Assembly (NCBI GenBank): GCA_029959085.1
Contig: JARWIR010000005.1
Location: 49,540,850 to 49,604,849, forward strand
Origin: Nemophila menziesii
Lineage: Eukaryota; Streptophyta; Magnoliopsida; Boraginales; Hydrophyllaceae
Direction: 5' to 3'
Length of the DNA: 64,000 nt
Under the pieces are notes generated by a model that was given only the letters and a program-made list of their open reading frames with translations, did not search any database and was not told where the DNA came from. The translations under genes were made by a program, and so were the position numbers. Positions 1 to 10,444 of the stretch are shown here, piece by piece; positions within the stretch are counted from its first letter, which is position 1, and each line of letters begins with the position of its first letter.

Positions 1-170
1 TTTTAAATTTTGCGGAGTAGACTAATGGTTATTCCTTCCAGGATTTCAGATCATTTCATGTGAAATATTTAGACAATTCCTGATAAATTCTTGACACTTG
101 TTGAGAAAGCATGTAGTAATAACATCAAGGGTGTTGGTAAAGTGAACTAATAAAAAACTAACAATCACTA
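1..170. other. Unassigned AT-rich flank
   Basis: AT-rich sequence before the first transposon. No ORF, RNA gene or repeat was recognised. Confidence 0.5.
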
Positions 171-179
171 TTTTATTTA

Positions 180-290
180 GGGGGTAAATGTTACTAGGGG
201 TCACTAAATTATTTCACAGTCCTGTTTAGGCCATTTAACTATTATGGGATCACCCATTAATCTATCAAAAACATTTCAAATCACCCATTT
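180..290 (+). repeat. MULE-1 left terminal inverted repeat
   Basis: About 110 bp, the reverse complement of 2090-2199 with a few substitutions and indels. This is the expected binding region for a MULE transposase. Confidence 0.8.
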
Positions 291-900
291 TGTTAAATAG
301 CACATGCATGGATAGGGTATATTAGTCAATTATATATATTTTTTTATTCTGAAATATTATAAATTTAAAATTAATTCCATAAGTTTTAATATTAATGCTT
401 TAACCCCTCAAGTAATAAAATATATATTTTAGTTACACTGATTTATAATAAAATTTATTTAGGTTTTTTTTATATAAATCATATCATTTAATACAAAACC
501 AAAAAAACACACCTAATTTGTAAAATATTATTATTGTATTTTTCATGATTAAAAATTCTATTATTTTACTTAAACCGTAAAAAAACCAAGCCACTTAAAC
601 CAAATTAATTCATAAATTATCATTAAAAATAAAATAAAACTAGACAATTTTATACGTTTTTAACCAGTAAGTTAACTAAATTCATAATTTCACAAAACTT
701 CATCAAATTATAATCATACTTTGAAGATTACAAATTAAACTTCCAAAAATAATGCAGAAAATCTAACTTTCAACTTCACAAAAACTGCACAAAAACTGCA
801 CAAAAACGACCGATTCTTGAACTTTCAAATAATTTGCCTACACCATCCGAACTACACATAAATTGCACAATAACCACATGAACCTATTACACAAAACTAA

Positions 901-1859
901 TTAGTCAGCATGTTTTCTCTTCTTTCCTGGACCTTTTTTTGCATTTCTCTCACCCCACTCGTAATCTCCTCTCCAATCATACATAGATGCATTGAGATTA
1001 TGACTTGCAGATCTCTTAGATGCTCTTTTTCCTCTAATGCTCCCTTCACCGTGGTCTTGTAATCACATCATTATCACATTGTAATGGACAAAGTCCATTG
1101 TCCAAATCCATATTAGGCACCTTATACAAGTACAAAATAATCCCACCCAATCCTAATTCCTTCACCATTCAGTTCAGCTCATTTAGTGAGAACCAGTCTA
1201 CGTACTTGGCAAAAGTCAAAATAATCCACTCCACCCCCTATATACTCCATTAAAGAATTGTTGTGAAATTCACCATCATGGTATAATTTAATACTAAAGT
1301 AGCCTTCATCTGGATTCATATCTGTAAAAAATAAGATATAATTTTAGAACCAAATTAATAATAATTACATATTACATCATAAAGTTAAAAAAAATTAAAC
1401 TGATAAAGTTTTATTGAAGAAAAACTCAATCACTGATAAAGTTTTATAAAGTGTCTCAGTCAAATTCGACTAAAAAGAATTATTTATAAAACTAAAGATT
1501 GACCTGCTTTAATTTGATTCCAAACAAAAAAATGGCAAAAAACTAAGCACTAATCCCTAATTTTATAGAAATTAACCCTATGTCTTACAAAAAAAAATCA
1601 AGATTCACTCATATCAGTTGAGGCATACGGCAGATTAAAACTCAAAAGTAATATTTGAAACAAATAAATCCTAATTGAATAAATAAAATCCATGAATCTT
1701 TTTTTATTTGGGCAAATTAGATACATGAATAAATCCCTAGAACTGAGACCACACAAGATTAAGATTGAATTAAACCTTATTTAAATTTCAAAACAACCTA
1801 CCGTATACAAAGTAAGGATCAGGAACGTCTTCTTTACGGTGTACAGGTTCATGCGCCAT
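901..1859 (-). pseudogene. Truncated MULE transposase: PB1-like N-terminal domain and basic tail
   Basis: Exon 1 starts with ATG at 1859-1857 and encodes MAHEPVHRKEDVPDPYFVY. It ends at a GT donor near 1804. Exon 2 begins after a TTTTTACAG acceptor near 1322. It reads on as NPDEGYFSIKLYHDGEF and an IGGGVDYFDF motif, then, after a one-base frameshift, WFSLNEL, a stop, and MVKELGLGGIILYLYKVPN. This is the PB1-like domain found at the start of many plant MULE transposases. A third in-phase segment ends in a lysine-rich tail (KKGPGKKRKHAD) and a stop at 901-903. The MULE catalytic domain and SWIM finger are absent. The frameshift and internal stops make it a pseudogene. The exon structure matches the start of the MULE-2 transposase, so the two elements are relatives. 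Confidence 0.7.
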
Positions 1860-2089
1860 TGTTTTCCTTCGTACTATTGAATTTTTTTTGGACGAATTGA
1901 ATATTTTGTTTATAAAAGAAATCTGCTGTTTTTGGGGAAAGAGGTTATATTTGTATAAGATGCTGAAGTGTTGTGTAATTAATAGTTTTAGTGGTAATCA
2001 ATTTAATATTTATTTTATGGAATTAATAATAGATGGACTATTATAACCTTATTCATTCACGTGCAAATAAGTGTAAAAGGTCCATATGT

Positions 2090-2199
2090 GTGATTTGAAA
2101 TGTTTTTAATAGATTAATGGGTGATTTGGAACCCATAATAGTTAAATAGCCCAAACAGGACTGGTGAAATAGTTTAATGGCCCCTAGTAACATTTACCC
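2090..2199 (-). repeat. MULE-1 right terminal inverted repeat
   Basis: Inverted partner of 180-290. The outermost bases differ slightly: five G on the left against three on the right. Confidence 0.8.
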
Positions 2200-2217
2200 T
2201 TTTATTTATTAAAATAA

Positions 2218-2580
2218 GAGTAAATAGCATTTTTACCCCTTAATGTTGTACCTGATTGACAAGTTGCCGCCTATTGTTTAATATGCGCCTGTTTACCCCC
2301 TAATTTTTGTTCTTGTGACAAGTTAGCCCATACTAACGTTTTCTGTCTATTTTTGCCGTTAAATCTGATGTGGCTTATCCATGTCACCATTATTTTTAAT
2401 CCTAATCGTAATTACCCACTTAATTAAATTAACCCTTCTTTTTTAAAAGGGCAAGATGGGTATTTTCTAAATGCCTGCCCTATATATACCCAAAAAACAA
2501 AACAAATTAATTTATTAAAATCAAAATCAAAAGAAAAAGACAAAAAGCGGGGGTTCCGGGAAGAACACGAAGAACAACGA
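2218..2580 (+). repeat. MULE-2 left terminal inverted repeat
   Basis: About 360 bp, the reverse complement of 10075-10435. It includes a shared TATATATA box and, at its inner edge, a shared leader GGGAAGAACACGAAGAACA. The outer part repeats phrases of the type TTACCCCCTAAT. Confidence 0.85.
2481..2488 (+). promoter_or_regulatory. TATA box in left TIR, upstream of the transposase
   Basis: TATATATA about 140 bp before the transposase ATG. The same box occurs in the right TIR, in the position of a core promoter. Confidence 0.5.
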
Positions 2581-3457
2581 ACCCAGATTGCATAAGCCTC
2601 TGTTCTTAAGCTCTGAAGGTAATCAATGACGCCGTTTACTCAATGGAGTAAGTGTGTTTACTTATTACCCCTAAATCCTTGCTCGTTGGTTAAGATCTTT
2701 TAACCCGAAAATATAGGGTTTTCTATTATATTTATTACATATTTAAATATCACGCGTGGAGTGCGGGATTTTGTTAGTAATGGGAGTAGATTTTACGGGA
2801 TTTCGTTACCATATTCATAGTGTGATAATTATTTTTCCATTATGTGGTTCGTAACCTAATTGGTAACTAATTTATTCAAAATTGATTGTGTAACAGAGAA
2901 ATTTGCACTGAGGATTCACTTTGGTGGGTTCTTTGATAAAGACAAGAGTTATTATCATGAAGTAAGCACTGTCAATATGACAAGTTTAGTATAACTGTAC
3001 TTAAGAAGACTATTTCGAAAATGGGTATAAAAGGTAACTCGGAGTATTACTATTTGAAATTAGGAAAAAAACTACCTGATGGTCTAGTATGTTTGGATAG
3101 TGAGGATAAATGTATGGAGATGTGTAGCATTGGAGAGAACAACTTAAATGTTGACCTGTTTGTTGTTAGTAAACCCGTAGTACATGATGACCAAGAAATT
3201 CAAACTCCTATATTCATGCCTTTGTTATTAACGTGGAACAAGGTTGAAGAAATAGTTCAGCAGCGAGAAGAAGATAACGTGCATACCAATAATGGACATG
3301 GTGATTTAGAAGGTCAGAACTATAATGAAGAGCGAGATGAGTGTATGATGGAAGAAGGGCGAGATGAGTGTATGATGGAAGAGAACCGTGATGATCAAAA
3401 CACAGAGGTTGGTGATGATAAAAAAACAAATGATGTTAATGTAATAGAAGGTGAGGA

Positions 3458-4197
3458 AGAAGAAGTAGTTAAGACCTGTGATGAAAGGCCTGATATAAAA
3501 ATTGTAGAAGAAAAGTCTGATGAAAGGCATGATGAGAAAAGCGTAGAAGAAAACAAAGTTGAAGAAGAAAGTTTAAAGGTAGACAGTCATTTGACAGTTT
3601 AGCCCTTATCATTTCATATGACTGACAAATCACCCCCCTGAATTACATTTATTTAACCGTATATTTCTTTCATCGTCTCAGGATGTTTGCGAAGATCAAA
3701 GCACACCTGACGAAGTACGTGATGTTGGTTTGAAAGAAGTAGTTCAACCTGATATGAACGTGGAAGATAAGTATGATGAATCGCATGGGGATTACATCCT
3801 GGAAGAAGACATTGTCGAAGAAGAAACGACAGAGGTACACAGCCATTTGACAGTTTAGCCCTAAATGTTTCAGATGATTGACAAATCACCCCTCTTAATA
3901 TTTCATGTAATATTTCAGGTTGCTGGCGAAAATCAAAGCACACCTGTTGTACAAGTAACTGAAGGTGAAAACGACGAAGGACGTGATGTTGGTTTGGAAG
4001 AAGTAGTTCAGACTTGTGATGAAGGGCCTGATATTAACGTGGAAGATAAGAATGATGAAACGCATGAGGATAACATCGTGGAAGAAGACATTAATAAAGA
4101 AGAAACGACAAAGGTACACAGTCATTTGACAGTTTAGCCCTTAATGTTTCAGATGATTGACAAATCACCCCCCTTAATATTTCATGTAATGTTTCAG
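3458..4197 (+). repeat. Tandemly duplicated acidic exons with their introns
   Basis: Exon b (3682-3834) and exon c (3919-4113) are copies of each other and of the 3' part of exon 2 (ending at 3578). They encode VVQ...DE-PDI-VEDK-DE-HEDNIVEED-type acidic blocks. The introns between them (3579-3681, 3835-3918, 4114-4197) are also copies, each holding GACAGTTTAGCCC, a CACCCC block and a TTTCAG acceptor. All three introns are phase 0, so each duplication keeps the frame. Confidence 0.8.
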
Positions 4198-6363
4198 GTT
4201 GTTTTCGAAGATCAAAGCACACATGTTAATGAGAAAGAAGTTAATGACACTTTGGAAGAACAACTCTCTGATATTGGAGAGAAGGAGAAGTCTGTTAATG
4301 ATATGTTGGATAAAGTGTTGAAGGCTTTGAAGTCCGACGGTAATGTGAGTAAGAGGAGTTCCAAAAGTAAATCACCATTGAGGCCTTTCAGGATTATTGA
4401 TGAAGACCTACCCGATGAATCAGACAATGTTTTTACGAAACCTGATGGTGAAGAGGATGTTGATGGTAACATTAGTTATATTGAGGAATCAGACAGTGAT
4501 TTTACGATACGTGATGGTGAAGAGGATGTGGATGATGACATCAGTGATAATGAGATACTTTCTAATGTAATAAAGAAGAATAAGAAGGGTATACTACATC
4601 AAAAGTTATGTACTAGTTCACATATGAAGACAACAAAAGGAGTAGATAATAAAAATCAGGAGGGTGGACCACACTTAAAGAAAAGGACTAGGGCTAGTAT
4701 AAAAAGAACAAAAGAAGATGGTGTAGGTCCTAGTGGTACCAAGCCAGAGAGTTACAACAAAGGTGGTAGGACTAGTCGAACTCAAAAGAAAAAGAAGGTG
4801 TTTGAGCGAGGAAAAAGTTGTGGATGAAGAATCAACCACTGATGATGATTATATAACTGATAGTGACATCAATTTGAATGAGGGTGACGACGACCAGGAT
4901 TATAACATATTTATTGACGTGGATGTGGAAAGGGGATAGATTGAATGTGGAAAATGCTGATGTCGATGCTTCTGAAGGTGAAAGTAATGAGTGTGCTGGT
5001 GGGACTGACTCTGATGAGTATATACATGATTCTGAAGATTTAAGTACAACTGGTGATTCATCTGGTACATATGAAGAAGGGAAAACAAAAAATTTGTGAG
5101 ACACAAAGAAGGTAAAATACCCCCTATTTAATCCTAGTATTGATATGGAGATGCTTAAATTTGTCTTGGGCTTGACATTTGCGAATGCCACCGATCTAAG
5201 ACAAGCAGTAAGAAACACATGCTATAAAAAAGGTGGTTAACATTAGGTTTGTGAAGAATGATTGGAATCGGATTAGGGTTGTTTGCAAAGGAGCATGATG
5301 TGGTTGGTTTCTATATGCATCTCATAAAGAAGTGTTTGGTGGGCTGGTGATAATGAGTATATGCAATAAATATAGTTGTGGTAAAAACCTCAGCCATAAA
5401 CACGTGACTGCAAAGTTCTTGGTAACCACTTTTATAGATATGATAAGATTGAACCTGTACAGTAATGTGAGTGACTTTCAATAGTTAGTGCACCGGGAAT
5501 ATTCAGTTAATGTTAGTACTAGAACATGCTACAGGGCATATAAGTCTGCAAAAGGCATGATAGAGGCTGAATACAAGGATCAGTACAAGAAACTTTACGA
5601 TTATGCAGCAGAAATAAGAAAAGTAACCCTGGAAGTACTGTAGCAATTGAAACCACTACTGATGAGGTCACTGGAGTAGAAAGATTTCAAAGAATTTATG
5701 TTGGTCTAGAGGGTTGTAGAAGAGGGTTTTTAGAGGGTTGTAGAAAGGTTGTTAGGGTAGATGGATGTCACCTAAAAGGTCCACATCCAGGTGTAATTTT
5801 GACAGCAGTTGGAATTGATGGGAACAACTGTATATTCCCAATTGTGTATTGCATAGTAGAGAAAGAAGGTAGTAATTCTTGGAGATGGTTTTTTAACTTG
5901 TTGATACAATATCTTGGTATAAGTAATCAACAAGATTGGACTTTCATATCAGATAAACAAAAGGTTGGTTATCTTTGATGGGCATAACTAAATAGTTTAT
6001 GCAAAGATTGCTAACTGTTTTTTTCTTTGTTTGTGTTTATAGGGTTTGCTCCAGGCCATGAGTGACATGCTTCCTGATATTGAACATAGGAATTGTGTAA
6101 GACATCTCTATAATAATTTCAAGATCAAACATCATGGTTTGGCGTTAAAAGACAAAGTTTGGGAAGCTGCAAGGGCCCCAACAACTTACAGAATTAATGA
6201 AGTGATGGATGAGATTAAGCACATGAATGAGGATGCTTTTAATTGTCTCTCTAACCTAGATCCCAAGATGTGGAGAAGGTCTCATTTTAGTACGTTTACG
6301 AAATATGATCTTCTACTCAACAACATCTGTGAAAGCTATTAAAAAAGTCAGTTATGTTGACAC

Positions 6364-6612
6364 CTTACCCCCTATAAAGTTTTACATGATGTCTACTTAC
6401 CCCCTATAAAGTGTTACATAATGTCTACTTACCCCCTATAAAGTTTTACATAATGTCTACTTACCACCTATAAAGTTTTATATGTTGTCAACTTACCCCC
6501 TATAAAGTTTTACATAATGTCTACTTACCCCCTATAAAGTTTTATATGATGTCTACTTACCCCCTATAAAGTTTTACATAATGTCTACTTACCCCCTAAA
6601 GTATTTTGCATA
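6364..6612 (+). repeat. 32-bp tandem repeat in a transposase intron
   Basis: Seven full units with exact 32-bp spacing and an eighth partial unit. The core is CTTACCCCCTATAAAGTTTT followed by ACATAATGTCTA. It lies between the exon ending in LLNNICESY and the SWIM exon. The ACCCCCTA phrase also occurs in the TIRs. Confidence 0.9.
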
Positions 6613-7297
6613 GGGACAAGTCTATCATCCTCATACTAGAGGGTCTAAGGATGTATAGTTTGAAAAGGCTTCAGTCTAAAAGAGCATGGATGTCAAAATT
6701 TGAAGGTGATATATGTCCTAAGATCAGACAGTTGGTGAACAAAGGCAAAACAAACAGTGGAAAGTGGCATGCAGTTTTTTGTGGTGAAATGAATTATGAA
6801 GTATGGAACCTGGGAACATATTCATATGGTGTAGATTTGGATACAGAAAGTTGTCCTTGTAGGAGGTGGGAGCTTTCTGGGATACCTTGCTTTCATGCCA
6901 TAGCAAGTATTCAATATATTGGTAAAGACCTAGAAAACTATGTTCATGATTGCTACAAAAAAGAAACGTATATGAAGGCTTATACACCCATGATTTATCC
7001 TATAAATGGACCATCCATGTGGCCTAGTACAAGGCCTGTAAGTGAAGAACCTCCAGTGGATTTTTAGTTGGTTGGCAGACCTAAAAGGGCTAGGACTAAG
7101 GAGGCAGGTGAGGTTCAAGTTAAAAGGTGGAGGAAAGTACGCATATCTGATTGGGTTCAAAAGATAGGAGTAGTGGGTAGGTCAAATAAATGTGCGATTT
7201 TCAAAGGAGAGGACATAACAAAAGGTCATGTAAGGCGAATTTAAATGTTACAGAAAATGAAACAGTTGGATTAGAGGATACTCAACAAGAGGAAGTT

Positions 7298-7392
7298 GGT
7301 GCTAATGAGTGAGGGAATCTGGTGCTAATGAGGTGAGGAAAGATGGTGCTAATGAGGTGAGGGAAGCTGGTGCTAATGCGGTGAGGGAAGCT
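7298..7392 (+). repeat. 24-bp tandem coding repeat (GANEVREA)
   Basis: Four copies of a 24-bp unit encoding GANEVREA-like octapeptides. The first copy has lost one base (23 bp), which shifts the frame and creates a stop. Confidence 0.85.
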
Positions 7393-7557
7393 GTATTAGG
7401 TGAGGGTAGGGTTGGTGGTGCTAATGCGTTTGTGGATGAGATTCCTGATGAGGTGATTAACAAAATGTTTGATGAGTTAGAAGTGCAACCATCTGCTCCT
7501 TGTAACACCCAATGTACTCCTACTGAACCTGAAAATATTTCTGTTAAAACAAAATGT

Positions 7558-7821
7558 CCAGTTGTTATAAAACCCACTAATTCCGAACCAAAAAAGCGTA
7601 TACCTGACAAGAAATTAAATTCCCTAGTTGTTAAAACACCCACTATTTCCAAACCATAGATGCGTATACCTGAAAAGAAAGTAAAGTAGCCAGTTGCTAA
7701 AACACCCACTGTTTCCAAACCGAAGATGCGCATATCAGGACAGAAATTAAATGAGCCAGTTGTTAAATCACCCACTATTTCTAAACCAAAGATGCATATG
7801 CCAGAACAGACAATGGAAAAA
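7558..7821 (+). repeat. 66-bp tandem coding repeat (22-residue unit)
   Basis: Four exact-length 66-bp units encoding a 22-residue repeat of the type PVVKxPTISKPKMRIPEQK. Two stops (TAG) occur at and after the second unit. Proline- and lysine-rich, in the transposase C-terminal tail. Confidence 0.85.
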
Positions 7822-7978
7822 CGAACACGGCAAAGCAATAGACTTAAGGATCAAGGATTAAAGATAGTTTCAGGAAGTTCAAGCACAATGCATATATCTA
7901 TAGTAAGCATATGTATATATACCTGTGTATATATGTATTCATTTTATACTTATGTATTTTGTGTATTCTGAATACAGG

Positions 7979-8166
7979 ATGATGACTCAGGGACACAAAA
8001 AGGAAATACTTATGTTCCTCCAGAATCAATATTAAAGGTTAAATATATTAAAAAAGAAAATATTCTTTGCATTGGTGTAATTTTATAATTATGTATTGTG
8101 TGTATTTTGAATACAGGTTGGTGACTCAGGGAAAATACTACTCTTCCTCCTAATTCAATATTAAAG
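7979..8166 (+). repeat. Second tandem exon duplication in the transposase tail
   Basis: Two short exons (7979-8037 and 8117-8166) share GACTCAGGG and TCAATATTAAAG, and both are preceded by a GAATACAG acceptor. The spacing is 138 bp. The second copy has an internal deletion. Confidence 0.7.
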
Positions 8167-8864
8167 GTTAGTACTATTACCAATCTGTGTTGTTCAAAAA
8201 GAAAATATTATTTGCATTGGTGTAATGTTCTTGGGTATATTATTTTTTGAGTGCAGAAGGTGAAGATTGAAATGTTGACAGAACTGTTGGAAAAAGCACA
8301 GGAAAAAACTGCTAAAGTAGATAAGGCAGCTCAAACCAATGAAACTGAGACAACAAGTGAGCAGATTAGCACAGAAAAAACACAGGAGAAAGCCCCCACC
8401 CTTTTCAAAAAAAGAAGATTTCATTAAGGGGTATCCCAGGGGTAAATATATTTAATTATGACTAACTACCCCTTAGAATTTTATTTGAGTGACTAATCAC
8501 TCCCTGGATCTACAAACTTTTGACAAAATGGCCATCTGCAAATACCATTACTAAATTATTTTATTTGTTTATAATTTAGGTTAAGATTAAATATGATAAA
8601 CCACTAGTACAATCAGGTTCAAAAAGGCCCTTACTTGAGGTTAGTCAGTTGTTAGTTTTTTAGGCCATTACATACTGCAGATTGTGTAACTTCTTCTTTA
8701 TCTTGCTACCAGGAAGGAAACAAAAGCCAACCGAAGAAAAATAAGCCCTTAATCCGGTAATGAGGGAGGGTAATCCACAATATGTAACAATTGCAGAAGC
8801 ACTTAGTTTGAGGAAAGCAGCCACCAGTTCTTCAATAAAACCTAGGAAAGAAGCTAAAGATTGA

Positions 8865-9410
8865 ATTCTGCAGAGAATATAGAAACTTCTCCATGATTTG
8901 TGTTTTTTATGATTCTGTGTTTTATGACTTTGTTTTATGTATGGTAGATCTTGAACTATTAAGGTTGTAAGTGTTAAAGACTTCTAGTATGTGGTGGAGG
9001 TGGTATTTAAGTAGGTTTTTTTTGTTGGTTAGGCCTTTATTGCAGGGACACAAAGGCTGTGGTATTTTGTATGTTAGTGCACAACTGGATTTGAATATTT
9101 ATTTTTTGCTATGGTCTATGTAATGCCATCACTATCTTGTTATCTTTATCTACTTTAATTAGATTGCACTAGATTCTATTGTCCATTATGTACTTTTATT
9201 TATACTTTATTCATTGCACAGTAAAACACAAATTAAACACACATCAAAACATCTCCATCTTCCAATTTAAGTTAAAACAACATAGTCAAGTACAAACAAA
9301 GTTTTTAAAACTAACATAGTACACCAAATTAGAACTTCAACAACCTGATAAAACTAGCACACTACACCAAAATACAACTTCAAAAACCTGCTACATCTAA
9401 CAACTGCATT
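8865..9410. other. Spacer between the convergent MULE-2 genes
   Basis: AT-rich 3' flanks of the transposase and GRF genes. It contains AATAAA-like stretches but no clear ORF. Both transcripts would terminate here, so they may overlap. Confidence 0.5.
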
Positions 9411-10023
9411 CTAATACATGGAATGACTAAAACCAGACAAAATGGAGAGTAAGAAGAAAATAATCATAAAGCAGCTCCATTTCAGAATCTTGTTTTCCCG
9501 AGTTACAATGGTCATCAATATGTTAAGACGTTGCACCTCGTCCTCTAACACATTTACTTTCACACGCTCAAATTTCAAATCTTTTGAGGCAACTTGTTCT
9601 TTTTCTTGCAATTCAACCAAATCCTTAGCCATCGAAGTCAATTGTGTGTTCAATTCAATGACTTTTGCAGACTCGAGCTTCAAGGCTTCACAAGCTTTTT
9701 TCTCTAACTGCATCATTTCATCGAAATCCGACGCCAACAAATTCATCTTCGTCTCCATTGCATCGAGTTCAAGACAGTGATTGGTAATACAGTAGCCCTC
9801 GAATTATCGATTTAGCACTTTCCCCCATTGGCTCATCCAACCACATGAAGAAGTTGCAATCCATGGAACATCCTTAATACATACACCTGTGAAACCTCCT
9901 ACCAGGATTCGCATCTGTCCAAGATGTGTGAAGCTTGGCTAATTTCTTGCATCTACAATAAGGGACTCGAGAGCTAGAGCAAGAAGACCCAACACTATCG
10001 GCTTGAAGGGGCGACATCGACAT
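9411..10023 (-). pseudogene. MULE-2 second gene: GRF zinc finger, coiled coil, membrane tail
   Basis: The first ATG is at 10023-10021, just inside the right TIR; an upstream in-frame start would need TTG. After a serine-rich N-terminus comes a GRF-type zinc finger: CRCKKLAKLHTSWTDANPGRRFHRC, one stop codon, then CNFFMWLDEPM. This matches the family pattern CxC...T.WT..NPGR.F..C...CxFF.W. After a frameshift near 9765 a 115-residue frame (9758-9411) gives a heptad-rich coiled coil (LASDFDEMMQLEKKACEAL...) and a hydrophobic C-terminal segment (CFMIIFFLLSILSGF). GRF fingers bind single-stranded nucleic acid in some proteins; the role here is unknown. One stop and one frameshift suggest decay, although a short intron at the stop cannot be excluded. 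It is convergent with the transposase, like mudrB in maize MuDR, but mudrB has a different sequence. Confidence 0.75.
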
Positions 10024-10074
10024 CAACCTTGAAGATATTGGGAGGAGTCGAGGCGAATTTCTAAAGAAAATTAG

Positions 10075-10435
10075 GGTTTTCGTGTTCTTCGTGTTCTTCC
10101 CCAAACCGAACCGTCTTCTTCTTTTGATTTTGATTTTAATGAATTAATTTGTTTTGTTTTTTGGGTATATATAGGGTAGGCATTTAGGAAATACCCATCT
10201 TGCCCTTTTAAAAAAGAGGGGTTAATTTAATTAAGTGGGTAATTACGATTAGGATTAAAAAAAATGGTGACATGGATAAGCCACGTCAGACTTAACAGCA
10301 AAAATGGACGGAAAACGTTAGTAGGGGCAATCTGTCACAAGAACAAAAATTAGGGGGTGAACAGACGTATTTTAAACAATTGGCGGCAACCTGTCAATCG
10401 GGTACAACATCAGGGGGCAAAAATGCTATTTACTC
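10075..10435 (-). repeat. MULE-2 right terminal inverted repeat
   Basis: Inverted partner of 2218-2580, nearly identical apart from small indels and substitutions. It supplies the promoter and leader of the minus-strand GRF gene. Confidence 0.85.
10166..10173 (-). promoter_or_regulatory. TATA box in right TIR, upstream of the GRF gene
   Basis: Mirror copy of the box at 2481-2488, about 145 bp before the GRF-gene ATG on the minus strand. Confidence 0.5.
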
Positions 10436-10444
10436 TTAAAATAA

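Larger units (their letters stand above)
171..2208. mobile_element. MULE-1, non-autonomous Mutator-like transposon with target duplication
   Basis: The element is 180-2199 (about 2.0 kb). It is flanked by a perfect 9-bp direct repeat TTTTATTTA (171-179 and 2200-2208), the length typical of Mutator-superfamily insertions. Its ends are inverted: the left begins GGGGGTAAATGTTACTAGGGG, and the right end read on the other strand begins GGGTAAATG. The two ends match for about 110 bp with scattered differences. The interior holds only a broken, two-exon fragment of a MULE transposase N-terminus on the minus strand, so the element cannot move itself. It is best read as an internal-deletion derivative of a larger MULE rather than a host-gene-capturing Pack-MULE. 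The right-hand duplication directly abuts that of MULE-2. Confidence 0.85.
2626..8864 (+). pseudogene. mudrA-type MULE transposase, multi-exon, broken
   Basis: Exon 1 (2626-2647) splices to 2897, giving a PB1-like start (KFALRIHFGGFF). After one frameshift near 2965 this continues as MGIKGNSEYYY. A long acidic region follows, built partly from duplicated exons. Then come a DNA-binding Mutator domain (about 5140-5620, many stops) and the MULE catalytic domain (5640-6342). The latter shows the acidic residues in RVDGCHLKG and, split by a short intron (5964-6042), ISDKQK/GLLQAM. After a repeat-filled intron comes a clean 6606-7067 segment with the SWIM zinc finger CPCRRWELSGIPCFHA (6850-6900). 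A damaged zinc knuckle (GHNKRSC, near 7215) and low-complexity C-terminal repeats follow. The last exon ends at 8862-8864. Stops at 4825, 5097 and elsewhere make it inactive. Family roles: TIR binding, strand transfer and nuclear localisation. Confidence 0.85.
2209..10444. mobile_element. MULE-2, two-gene Mutator-like transposon with target duplication
   Basis: The element is 2218-10435 (8.2 kb). A perfect 9-bp direct repeat TTAAAATAA lies at 2209-2217 and 10436-10444. Both ends start GAGTAAATAGCATTTTT and match as inverted repeats for about 360 bp. It carries a mudrA-type transposase on the plus strand (2626-8864) and a convergent gene on the minus strand (10023-9411) for a GRF zinc-finger, coiled-coil, membrane-tail protein. 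About 550 bp separate the two 3' ends. Each gene begins just inside a TIR, so each can use a TIR copy as promoter. The transposase has several frameshifts and stops, so this copy is no longer autonomous. Size, target duplication and convergent layout all recall maize MuDR. Confidence 0.9.

Noticed and set aside
3865..4137. ORF that seems to start at MFQMIDKSPLL
   Set aside because: Its first codons are intron sequence. The same start recurs at 4144 because the intron was duplicated; the real coding part begins after the TTTCAG acceptor.
6364..6612. CRISPR-like regular repeat
   Set aside because: 32-bp units are directly tandem without unique spacers and lie in a transposon intron.
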